The notes under the pieces are model-generated. The model was not told where the DNA came from, did no database searches, and worked only from the letters and a program-made list of their open reading frames with translations. From positions 1-64,000 of the forward strand of contig NZ_PIUM01000016.1 of assembly GCF_002845745.1 (NCBI RefSeq): a DNA stretch of 64,000 bases. Reading direction: 5' to 3'. Shown here one piece after another: positions 49,039-56,528 of the stretch. The position numbers and the translations under genes are program-made. Source of the DNA: Telmatospirillum siberiense. Its GTDB lineage: Bacteria; Pseudomonadota; Alphaproteobacteria; Rhodospirillales; Magnetospirillaceae. Every line of letters begins with the position of its first letter. The first letter of the stretch is position 1.

Positions 49039-49368
49039 TCCCCGCTTCGCTCCGTTCGTCCGTCCGACCAATGTTGCTCAAATCGCATTTCAACCAAAAG
49101 GATATCAATGAGGGAGAAATTACAATTTATTCCTCGAAAGACGAAATGGCTCGGGATAAGCAGAACTCCCTCTCACGCGAGAAGGATAGCTGGGGATGAT
49201 TGACCTTGGCGGGAATAATCACGCCCCGGGGAATCCTTCCCGAATTAACCATAAAAAGATTATGTCTTTTCTTTTATAGGAATTTATTTCGTGTCATCCT
49301 GTTTGTCATCAAAGGGTTGGAAACCGTCTGGGGATGGGAAATTCCCCACATAACGAATTGGAGTAGCC
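49039..49368. other. Divergent region upstream of the FMN dehydrogenase
   Basis: About 330 bases, AT-rich at about 49240-49310, which probably marks the promoter. I see no clear operator, terminator or small gene. Confidence 0.4.
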
Positions 49369-50643
49369 ATGGTCGCCTCGAATGATGACAAAACGGCTGA
49401 AACTCTGACAGGATCAGCCGACAGACGTGAATTCCTCTGCGGAAGTGCCTTGTTCGGCGCCGGCATCGTCGCCAGCCAACTGGTTTCGTCCGCGCATGCC
49501 GAGGATGCTCAGCCGAAATCGGTGGAATTGCCGAGCGACGAGAAAAGCCCCGCACCGGCCGCTTCCGCCGCCGCACCGACGACGCAATTCGGACCTGCCG
49601 GCGTCAAAGGTGCAGTCGGCCAAGTTTATCAAAAGGCCCGCGAGGTTCTCTATCCCCGCTGCCGGGTCTGCCCCCAATGCGACGGCGTCGCCTGTGCCGG
49701 GGAATATCCGGGCTTCGGCGGTCTCGGTTCGGGGATCAGCTTCCAGAACAATTTCAAGGATCTTCAGCATGTCCGTCTGAAGATGCGGGCCCTGAACGGT
49801 GTCTTGAACGTCGAGAAGCGGCCCGACACTTCGACCGTGCTGCTCGGCCAGAAGCTTTCCTTCCCCGCCATGGCGGCGCCGATCGGCGGCGTTGCCGCCA
49901 ACTTCGGCGGCAAGATCTCCGATGTCGATTATTTCGAGGCGATCATCGGCGGATGTGCCGACGCCGGTACCCTGGGGTCGGTAGGCGACTCCCCGGCCGA
50001 TCCCGAGGAGGTGCTGAAAGCCCGCTTCGATGTGATCGGACACAACGGCGGCCGGGCGATCGCCGGCATCAAGCCGCGCCCGCAGACCAACTTCATCGAG
50101 ATGATCCGCCTGGCCGAATCGGTCAATGCCGCGCTGATCACCATCGACATCGATTCGGCCGGACGCTACGGCAACCAGCCCAACAAGCGCACGCAGGTGG
50201 GACCGAAAACCGTGGCGGAACTCCGTCAACTGGTTCACGCCACCAAGATTCCCTTCCTGGTCAAAGGAATCATGACCCCCGAGGACGCACTTGCCGCCGT
50301 CGAAGCGGGCGCCGCCGGAATCGTCGTCTCCAACCACGGTGGACGGGTGCTCGATCATACGCCGGGCACGGCCGACGTCCTGCCGGCCATCGCCGCCAAG
50401 GTGAACGGCAAGGTGCCGATCCTGGTCGACGGCTGCGTCCATTACGGCGTCGACGTGCTCAAATATATGGCGCTCGGTGCCAGCGGCGTGCTGGTCGGAC
50501 GCCATCTCGTCCGTGCCGCCTTCGGTGGCGGACGGCAGGGCGTGGCGCTGTTCATGGACACCATGCGCAGTGAATTCGAGGCCGCCATGGTCATGGTCGG
50601 AGCGGCGAACGTACGGAGCATCAATCGCACCGTTCTTGCTTGA
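49369..50643 (+). CDS. Tat-exported FMN-dependent alpha-hydroxy-acid dehydrogenase with Cys cluster
   Basis: A 424-residue flavoenzyme. A twin-arginine signal (DRREFLCGSALFGAGIVA, residues 18-35) predicts export of the folded, FMN-loaded protein, with cleavage near AHA-ED at 44. The catalytic (beta/alpha)8 domain has the SNHGGR active-site His/Arg signature and the C-terminal FMN phosphate site GVLVGRHLV. Between the two lie four cysteines, C98, C101, C104 and C109 (C-x2-C-x2-C-x4-C), an arrangement suited to an iron-sulfur cluster. Family members oxidise lactate, glycolate or mandelate. The stop overlaps the start of a triheme cytochrome gene (TGATG), pointing to the cytochrome as electron acceptor. 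Confidence 0.88.
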   Translation: MVASNDDKTAETLTGSADRREFLCGSALFGAGIVASQLVSSAHAEDAQPKSVELPSDEKSPAPAASAAAPTTQFGPAGVKGAVGQVYQKAREVLYPRCRVCPQCDGVACAGEYPGFGGLGSGISFQNNFKDLQHVRLKMRALNGVLNVEKRPDTSTVLLGQKLSFPAMAAPIGGVAANFGGKISDVDYFEAIIGGCADAGTLGSVGDSPADPEEVLKARFDVIGHNGGRAIAGIKPRPQTNFIEMIRLAESVNAALITIDIDSAGRYGNQPNKRTQVGPKTVAELRQLVHATKIPFLVKGIMTPEDALAAVEAGAAGIVVSNHGGRVLDHTPGTADVLPAIAAKVNGKVPILVDGCVHYGVDVLKYMALGASGVLVGRHLVRAAFGGGRQGVALFMDTMRSEFEAAMVMVGAANVRSINRTVLA

Positions 50644-50990
50644 TGAGGCCTGTCATGACCCGATTTGCAAGGGTAGCGGGACTGGCCTTCGTCATGGCGG
50701 CATTTCTGTTCGCCCTGGCGGACAGAGCCATCGCCGCCGCCCCCGAGGCGTTCACCTATCGTGGTGGCGGCCGGGGAACGGTGGAGTTCGATCACCGCAT
50801 GCACGCGTCCAAGGGATATGTCTGCCGTGACTGCCACACCGACTTTGCCGGCACCGGCAAGCAGTTGTTCCAGACGCAAAAACGAAGTCTGATCGATCGG
50901 CCCACGCACGACACCGATCAAAGCTGCTTCGCCTGTCACAACGACAAACTCGCCTTCGACAAATGCGATAGCTGCCATCGTCGTTTCTGA
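50643..50990 (+). CDS. Small periplasmic triheme c-type cytochrome (c7/c3-like)
   Basis: A 115-residue secreted protein with a signal peptide of about 31 residues ending AIAA. The mature part has three CxxCH haem sites: CRDCH, CFACH and CDSCH. Additional His residues in FDHRMH and PTHDTD could be the second axial ligands, as in cytochromes c7 and c3. The ATG at 50643 overlaps the dehydrogenase stop as TGATG; an ATG at 50655 is an alternative. It should take electrons from the FMN dehydrogenase in the periplasm and pass them on; the final acceptor is not encoded here. Confidence 0.88.
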   Translation: MRPVMTRFARVAGLAFVMAAFLFALADRAIAAAPEAFTYRGGGRGTVEFDHRMHASKGYVCRDCHTDFAGTGKQLFQTQKRSLIDRPTHDTDQSCFACHNDKLAFDKCDSCHRRF

Positions 50991-51004
50991 CGAACACCCA
51001 TCGA

Positions 51005-51032
51005 GAGGAGGGAACCTCGCGGTTCCCTCCTC
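51005..51032 (+). terminator. Hairpin ending the dehydrogenase-cytochrome operon
   Basis: A perfect 12-bp stem (GAGGAGGGAACC/GGTTCCCTCCTC) with a TCGC loop, 14 bases after the cytochrome stop. It marks the end of the two-gene unit. A T run is absent, so termination may be factor-assisted. Confidence 0.65.
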
Positions 51033-51112
51033 AGCCTTTGACAAAATCGGCGCGGATCCTGGCGCCTCTGCAATGCTTGAGTCGGCCGCCAGATCACTCC
51101 CGTTAAGTACCG

Positions 51113-52387
51113 TCAATCCGTCCGCAGAATTCCCAGAAGCCGATCGGCCTGCCCATCGTTCGGTTCGGGCGGCACGTTCAGCAAACGGCACAAAAGGGAA
51201 TAAAGCTCGACATTGTCGAAAGCGGGCTGCCGGACCCCGCTGCGGAAAGCCGGACCATGGGCGACGAACAGGGCGGCCATCGCGGGATCGGCGGGATCAT
51301 AGCCATGCGCTCCGGCGCCAAAGGCCCGGCCCTTCGCTTGCATCTCGGCCATCGCCCGCCGGCTCGTCACCAGCCATCCCGGTTCGGCCAGACAGACGAA
51401 CGGCGGCACCCGGGAATTGGCGCCGTAATGCAGGGCGACGGGAATGTCGGCCTTGCGCCAGCAGGCGACATGCTCGCGCGGCATCAGAAGGCGGCTTTCC
51501 ACCGCCGCCTCCCGTCCAGGCAGGGCACGAAGTTCGGTCACCGCGCCGGTGGTCAGCACATGGACGTCGGCGGGATCGGCCAGGTCGTCCAGGAACACCA
51601 CGCGCTCCGCGGCGGTCGCCGCCATGCCGTGATCGGAAACGATCAGCAGATTGACCCTTTCGAACAGATTGCGCCGCCGCAGACCGTCGAACAGGCGGCC
51701 CAAGGCGCCGTCGATCCGCCCCAGGGCTTCATCGACGGCCATGGAGTCGGGGCCCCCGGCATGACCGGCCTCATCGGCCTGCTCGAAATAGAGCGTGATG
51801 AAATCCGGCCTTTGCCCTTCCGGCAGATCCAGCCATTCCAGCACGCCGTCGACGCGCCGTTCGGGCGCCACCGTCCCGTCGTAGGGCTTCCATAACGACG
51901 GGCGGACACCATGAATGGCGACATCGCTTCCCGGCCAGAACATGGCGGCCGTCCGCAGACCCCGCCGTTCGGCGCCGACCCAAAGCGGCGTCGCGGCATT
52001 CCACCAGCGCTCGTCGGCGATGGAGCGATGGTCGGTATGGTTGAAGAAGCCGTTGGGCGCCAGATTAGGGTCTTCCATCACATTGTAGACGATGCCGTGA
52101 TGATCCGGATAAAGGCCGGTGACCAAGGTGTAATGATTGGGCTCGGTCACCGACGGGAAGGCCGGACGCATGGCATCGGCCGTCACGCCGGATGCGGCCA
52201 GGGCCGACAAAACGGGGGACCGGCCCCGGCCGAGGTAATCGGCGCGGAAACCATCCAGGGAAACCAGGATCAGGGGCGCCCGGCGGGGCGGCGGTACGCC
52301 CTCCCCCTGCCCTCCGGATGGCACCGTCACGCAAGCCGAGACCAGCAATGACAAGGCGAGAAGCAAGGGACGCATGAAGGATGGCAT
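51113..52387 (-). CDS. Lipoprotein phosphodiesterase of the ENPP/alkaline phosphatase superfamily
   Basis: A 424-residue enzyme. The lipobox LVSAC puts the lipid-bearing Cys at about 19, so it is membrane-anchored in the periplasm. Family motifs are ILVSLDGFRADYL (metal Asp), FPSVTEPNHYTLVTGLYP with the Thr nucleophile, HTDHRS, DEAGHAGGPDS and VSDHGMA. It probably cleaves nucleotide or lipid phosphodiesters. It is shorter than, and only distantly related to, the secreted enzyme at 20404-22215. The ATG at 52387 has CGGGAGAG upstream. It is divergent from the cyclohexadienyl dehydratase gene. Confidence 0.87.
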   Translation of the reverse strand: MPSFMRPLLLALSLLVSACVTVPSGGQGEGVPPPRRAPLILVSLDGFRADYLGRGRSPVLSALAASGVTADAMRPAFPSVTEPNHYTLVTGLYPDHHGIVYNVMEDPNLAPNGFFNHTDHRSIADERWWNAATPLWVGAERRGLRTAAMFWPGSDVAIHGVRPSLWKPYDGTVAPERRVDGVLEWLDLPEGQRPDFITLYFEQADEAGHAGGPDSMAVDEALGRIDGALGRLFDGLRRRNLFERVNLLIVSDHGMAATAAERVVFLDDLADPADVHVLTTGAVTELRALPGREAAVESRLLMPREHVACWRKADIPVALHYGANSRVPPFVCLAEPGWLVTSRRAMAEMQAKGRAFGAGAHGYDPADPAMAALFVAHGPAFRSGVRQPAFDNVELYSLLCRLLNVPPEPNDGQADRLLGILRTD

Positions 52388-52550
52388 GGTCTCTCCCGGC
52401 AGGAGGTCTGGTCCGATCAATATTGTGGGGAAAATCACCCGTTCGGACAAAGGATTGAATTGTGGCTACGGAGGAAACAGACAAGGATTGACCGACCGCC
52501 GCCCGAATGCAATTCAACGAGTCGGCGGGCAGACCCACCGGGGAGTTAGC

Positions 52551-53330
52551 ATGAACGCGTTCCGCTCGATTTTCCTGACGATGACCCTGCTGTCCATTTG
52601 GGTCGCCACGCCGCTCCGGGCCGAAGACGGTGCGCTCGATGCCATCCGCAAGGAAGGTGTCATCCGCATCGGCGCCACCGGCGATTATCTTCCCTACAGC
52701 TTCCGCGATGCCGAGGGACGGCTGTCCGGCGCCGACGTCGAGATGGGGAAGGATCTGGCCGCCGCCCTCGGGGTTCGGGCGGAATTCGTGCCGACCACCT
52801 GGAAAACCCTGCTCGACGATTTCAAGGCGGGAAAATTCGATGTGCTTGTCGGCGGCGTCACCGTCACGCCCGAACGCGCCGAAGCCGGCGACTTCTCCAT
52901 ATCCCACGACCATGACGGCAAACGGCCGATCGTGCGCTGCGCCGACAAGGACAAATTCGCCACACTGAGCGCCATCGATCAGCCGACCGTGCGCGTGGTG
53001 GTCAATCCCGGCGGCACCAACGAACGTTTCGCCCGCGAACATCTTTCCCAGGCGCGACTGGCCGTCTGGCCGGACAACCGGACGATCTTCGAGCGCATCG
53101 CCGAGGGAGAGGCCGACGTCATGGTGACCGACGGCATCGAAGTCGGCCTGCAGGCCGTCCGCCATCCGGGCGTCCTCTGTCCGGCCTCGGTGGCCGAACC
53201 CTTCACCCATTTCGACAAGGCCTATCTGCTGCGCCGCGATCCGGCTTTCAAGCGGGCCGTCGACGCCTGGATGGCCGACGCCCTGGCCAGCGGAAAATGG
53301 CAGGCCTATCTGAACGCGGCCATGCACTGA
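52551..53330 (+). CDS. pheC: Periplasmic cyclohexadienyl dehydratase-like protein
   Basis: A 259-residue secreted protein with a signal peptide ending LRA before EDGALDAIR. It has the fold of amino-acid binding proteins, but the stretches RPIVRCADKDKF, VNPGGTNERFAREHL, PDNRTIFERI and MVTDGIEVGLQ are those of PheC. PheC converts prephenate to phenylpyruvate and arogenate to phenylalanine in the periplasm; the Glu of DGIE matches its catalytic Glu as I recall it. No ABC permease genes adjoin it, which argues against a transporter component. GGGGAG precedes the ATG at 52551. A plain solute-binding role remains possible. Confidence 0.75.
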   Translation: MNAFRSIFLTMTLLSIWVATPLRAEDGALDAIRKEGVIRIGATGDYLPYSFRDAEGRLSGADVEMGKDLAAALGVRAEFVPTTWKTLLDDFKAGKFDVLVGGVTVTPERAEAGDFSISHDHDGKRPIVRCADKDKFATLSAIDQPTVRVVVNPGGTNERFAREHLSQARLAVWPDNRTIFERIAEGEADVMVTDGIEVGLQAVRHPGVLCPASVAEPFTHFDKAYLLRRDPAFKRAVDAWMADALASGKWQAYLNAAMH

Positions 53331-53395
53331 AACCAGTCCCGGAACCTGACGCGTCGTTCAAGCGGCAAGTTCCGGGGCGATCCCCGATATCCAGA

Positions 53396-54484
53396 TCAAT
53401 GGGCCGAGGTGGTGGCGATCACGTCGGGAACGGCGCATCCATAGCTTTGGGCGAACTCACCCAGGGTTTTCCACGTCGCGGCGTCGATCGGCAGGCCGTT
53501 CGCCGTCCGCTCGGCGAGCGCCGCCCATTCCGGATCGCCGGGGGCCTTGACGCTTTCGCCGGGGCGGGCCGGCTGGCCACGCAGGTCGGCCAGGAACTCG
53601 GCCACCCGGTTGGCGAAGGCCTGCCGTGGCTGGAAGGCGCCGGTATCGAAGATAATGAAGAAATGCCCAAGGCGGGCCGGCCATGTGACGTCGTCCCCGG
53701 CGAAAGACGGCAAACGGGCGCCATGCAACATGCCGGTGAAAGCGGAACACAGCATATCGACCATCACCGCCAGCCCGGCCCCCTTGTAGCCGTAATTGGC
53801 GCCGCCCAGCGGCACCAGGGCGGCGGCGGCGAAAGGATCGACGGTCATCTCCCCCTTGCCGTCGATCGCCACTTCCGGCGGCAGATCCGTCCCCGTATCG
53901 CGTCTCAGCAGCACGCGGTTCAATGGAATGCTACTGGTCGCCATGTCGAGGAGCAGCGGATTGCCGCTCTCGGCCGGAACGGCGAAGGTAATCGGATTGG
54001 TTCCGAAAAAGGCCTTCACGCCATCGTGAGGAGCGACGATGGCGTCGGCGTTGGTCATGCCGAGAGCGGCGAATCCCTGGCGGGCGGCGGTCAACGTGTA
54101 AACTCCGGTGGCGCCGTGGTGGGTGGAACGGCCGATGGCGACGGCGGCGATGCCGTTTTCACGCGCCACCTCGATTCCGGCCTCGATGCCGCGATAGCTG
54201 GCGAGATGGCCGAGCCCGTCGTCGGCGTCGACATGAACGACCGCCGGGGACAGTCGCTCGATCCGCACCGTCGGGTTCGGTTTGATCCGCCCGGCCTTCA
54301 ACCCCCTCAGATAATGGGGGGTCAGCCGCACGCCGTGGGTATCGACAGCCCGCATCGAGGCATCGGTCAGCGCGCGGGCCACGGCGGCGGCGCTCTCTTC
54401 GGATGCGCCGGCCCCGGCAACCAGGGATTTGACGAAGCTTTCGACCGCTTCTCCACGGCACCTTACGCCATCGAACTCTTCCAT
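53396..54484 (-). CDS. Ldh_2 family NAD(P)-dependent oxidoreductase (malate/lactate/ureidoglycolate dehydrogenase type)
   Basis: A 362-residue member of the type 2 malate/L-lactate dehydrogenase family, which includes ureidoglycolate, sulfolactate and 2,3-diketogulonate dehydrogenases and piperideine-2-carboxylate reductase. Family marks are RAVDTHGVRLTPHYL, the STHHGATGVY catalytic region, FFGTNPITFAVP and GGANYGYKGAGLAVMVD. The exact substrate cannot be told. The ATG at 54484 is chosen for its strong AAGGAGGAGG site. It is divergent from a GntR-type regulator, which probably controls it from repeated sites in the 209-base spacer. Confidence 0.87.
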   Translation of the reverse strand: MEEFDGVRCRGEAVESFVKSLVAGAGASEESAAAVARALTDASMRAVDTHGVRLTPHYLRGLKAGRIKPNPTVRIERLSPAVVHVDADDGLGHLASYRGIEAGIEVARENGIAAVAIGRSTHHGATGVYTLTAARQGFAALGMTNADAIVAPHDGVKAFFGTNPITFAVPAESGNPLLLDMATSSIPLNRVLLRRDTGTDLPPEVAIDGKGEMTVDPFAAAALVPLGGANYGYKGAGLAVMVDMLCSAFTGMLHGARLPSFAGDDVTWPARLGHFFIIFDTGAFQPRQAFANRVAEFLADLRGQPARPGESVKAPGDPEWAALAERTANGLPIDAATWKTLGEFAQSYGCAVPDVIATTSAH

Positions 54485-54579
54485 TTCCTCCTCCTTGATT
54501 TTTTTGACGGCGCTGCCGGCAGTTCCTGAAAAGACCTTCAGGAGTTGCAAAACGCACAGGACCGAAAGGCGATAACCGC

Positions 54580-54639
54580 TTTTTATCGATACTAGGCGGC
54601 TCGAATGTCATGTCAAATAGTAAGTGATTTTTATCGGTA
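54580..54639. promoter_or_regulatory. Repeated operator-like sites between Ldh_2 and GntR-type genes
   Basis: TTTTTATCGATA (54580-54591) and TTTTTATCGGTA (54628-54639) are direct repeats with one mismatch, 48 bases apart, near the middle of a divergent promoter region. The first is also part of an inverted repeat, CGATAA-N7-TTATCG (54570-54588). They are candidate binding sites for the divergently encoded regulator. Confidence 0.5.
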
Positions 54640-54693
54640 AGAGCCCATTCATGCTAAGCTGGCGGACGTCGGAACGGTCCCCGGAATTGTCGC

Positions 54694-55593
54694 ATGGCCA
54701 AGACGAGTTTCATCCAGAAGCGAACGATGAACGCCCTTCTCGATCTGTTTTCCAAGGGTCCGGTGTCCCATGGTCATGCCTCGGAAAGCGAACTGGCCCG
54801 CCTCCTCGACGTCAGCCGCACCACGATCCACGCCGCTCTCGGAAATTTGGAAAAACAAGGGGCCATCATCCGCGGCGAGCGGCGGATCCACCTCGCCCAT
54901 CCGCCAAAGGCGGACGATTATTTCAACGAAACCCAGATCATCAGCCCGCAGGAACGGATCGAACAGGTCCTGATGGAACGCATGCGGCATGGCGACTGGG
55001 GACCGGGGCGGGAATTCTCCGAAACCGATCTGGCGCGCAGCAGCGGCGTCAGCACGGCGTCGGTCCGCGAATTCCTGATCGGTTTCTCGCGTTTCCACCT
55101 GGTCGAGAAACGTCCGCGCGGCGGCTGGAAGCTGCTGGGACTGGAAATCGAATTTGCCGCCGAGGTTGCCGACATGCGACAGATGCTGGAATTGGAGGCG
55201 ATGAAACGGCTGGGACCGGCGGCCGACGACGCCTGGCACCGCACGGCCCACACGCTATTGCTCAGGCATCGGACGCTGGCCGGTCAGATGACGCATCGCT
55301 ACAAGGATTTCCGCCTTCTCGACCGCGAATTCCATGGCTGGATCCTGTCTCATCTGCAAAACAGATTCGCCATGGACTTCATGGATATCGTCTCCTTCGT
55401 CTTCTATTACCATTACAAGTGGAACGTCGACGACGAGCAGTTCTTCAACACGGCGGCCATCAGGGAACATCTCGTCATCCTCGAAGCCCTGGCCGACCAG
55501 GATCTGGCCGCCGCCACCCGGGCCATGGGCGAGCATCTCTCCAACAGCCGGGTCAATCTCATCCGCTCGCTGGAGCCGGCAATCCCGGCGTGA
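54694..55593 (+). CDS. GntR-type regulator with two winged-helix domains and FCD domain
   Basis: A 299-residue regulator. Two winged-helix segments lie in tandem: SESELARLLDVSRTTIHAAL at about 30-49 and SETDLARSSGVSTASVREFL at about 109-128. The second is followed by VEKRPRGGWKLL, the usual GntR wing. The C-terminal 150 residues are helical with the spaced Asp and His residues of an FCD ligand/metal domain. FCD regulators normally have one DNA-binding domain, so the duplication is notable. It probably represses the divergent Ldh_2 gene until a small acid binds. Confidence 0.82.
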   Translation: MAKTSFIQKRTMNALLDLFSKGPVSHGHASESELARLLDVSRTTIHAALGNLEKQGAIIRGERRIHLAHPPKADDYFNETQIISPQERIEQVLMERMRHGDWGPGREFSETDLARSSGVSTASVREFLIGFSRFHLVEKRPRGGWKLLGLEIEFAAEVADMRQMLELEAMKRLGPAADDAWHRTAHTLLLRHRTLAGQMTHRYKDFRLLDREFHGWILSHLQNRFAMDFMDIVSFVFYYHYKWNVDDEQFFNTAAIREHLVILEALADQDLAAATRAMGEHLSNSRVNLIRSLEPAIPA

Positions 55594-55952
55594 CCGCCGG
55601 CGCAAGCGATGATCCGCCATCGATTTCCCACAGACTTCCGGACCGTCCCGCCAAGTCTTCATGGCTGCCTCCCGCATAAGTGGGACCTGTCTTTCCGACA
55701 TGGCGCTAAACTGCGGGGCTTTCCAATCCGCGCCGGCATGACGTCGGCCCGGGGCGGTAGCGGGACCAAAATTTTGCCACAGAGTGACCGGAACCTACGC
55801 TTCGTCGCAGTCGCGACACCCTTCCCCCGACAAGGGCGGCCCACGTCCACCGACTTTCGAAGAATGGATCGCAATCAATTCCCCCGCAGCCCCGTCGTTG
55901 CCGTGACACCCGGTAAAGGTCCATCGTCCGCCACCGGTTCCGAGCCGGCCAG
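55594..55952. other. Intergenic region before the GNAT gene
   Basis: About 360 bases of ordinary composition. No credible small gene, strong hairpin or operator is seen. Confidence 0.4.
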
Positions 55953-56471
55953 ATGAGCCGTGCCCTGGCGATGAGGTCGTTGCCGGCGTTCGACGTCGGC
56001 GACGCCTTTCCTTTCACGCGAATCGACCGTCCCGTCATCCGCCGTGCCTCGGACCATGACCTGGATGCGCTGGTGGCGCTGGAGAATGCCTGCTTCACCT
56101 CGAACAGGCTTTCACGACGCAGCTATCACGGGCTGCTGACGCGAGGGCACGCAACCGTGCTGATCGCCGAACAAAATGGCATCCCGCTTGGCGCGGCGGT
56201 GCTTCTGTTTCACCGAAACAGCGGCATTGCCCGTCTCTATTCCCTGGCCATCGCGCCCAGCGTCCGCAGCGGCGGCATGGGACGCCGTCTTTTGCATGCC
56301 GCCGAGACGGCGGCGCTCGACCGGGGACGGCGGATGATGCATCTGGAGGTCAGACTCGATAACGCCCCCGCCCGCCACCTCTACGAAAGCGAAGGCTTCC
56401 ACGCGATCACCCGCTTGCCGGGCTACTACGCCGACGGCATGGGCGGCCTCAGGCTCGAACGCTCGCTGTGA
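55953..56471 (+). CDS. GNAT family N-acetyltransferase
   Basis: A 172-residue acetyltransferase. Acetyl-CoA is bound by the strand LARLYSLAIAPSVRSGGMGRRLL, which carries the RxxGxG-type pyrophosphate loop (written here from about residue 92). The C-terminal part NAPARHLYESEGF is typical. Related proteins encoded next to RimK-like ligases are often fused to a C39-type peptidase; this one stops right after the GNAT domain. It is followed 57 bases later by an ATP-grasp ligase gene on the same strand, so the two probably modify the same substrate. The ribosome site at 55953 is weak, and the ATG at 55971 is an alternative. Confidence 0.85.
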   Translation: MSRALAMRSLPAFDVGDAFPFTRIDRPVIRRASDHDLDALVALENACFTSNRLSRRSYHGLLTRGHATVLIAEQNGIPLGAAVLLFHRNSGIARLYSLAIAPSVRSGGMGRRLLHAAETAALDRGRRMMHLEVRLDNAPARHLYESEGFHAITRLPGYYADGMGGLRLERSL

Positions 56472-56528
56472 CCGGCCGCCCCATCATCATTTTCCCCTTC
56501 CCCGCTCGATCCGGAGCAAAGCCCCATC

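Noticed and set aside
52551-53330. Component of an amino-acid ABC transporter
   Set aside because: No permease or ATPase gene adjoins it, and the sequence follows PheC more closely; kept only as an alternative.
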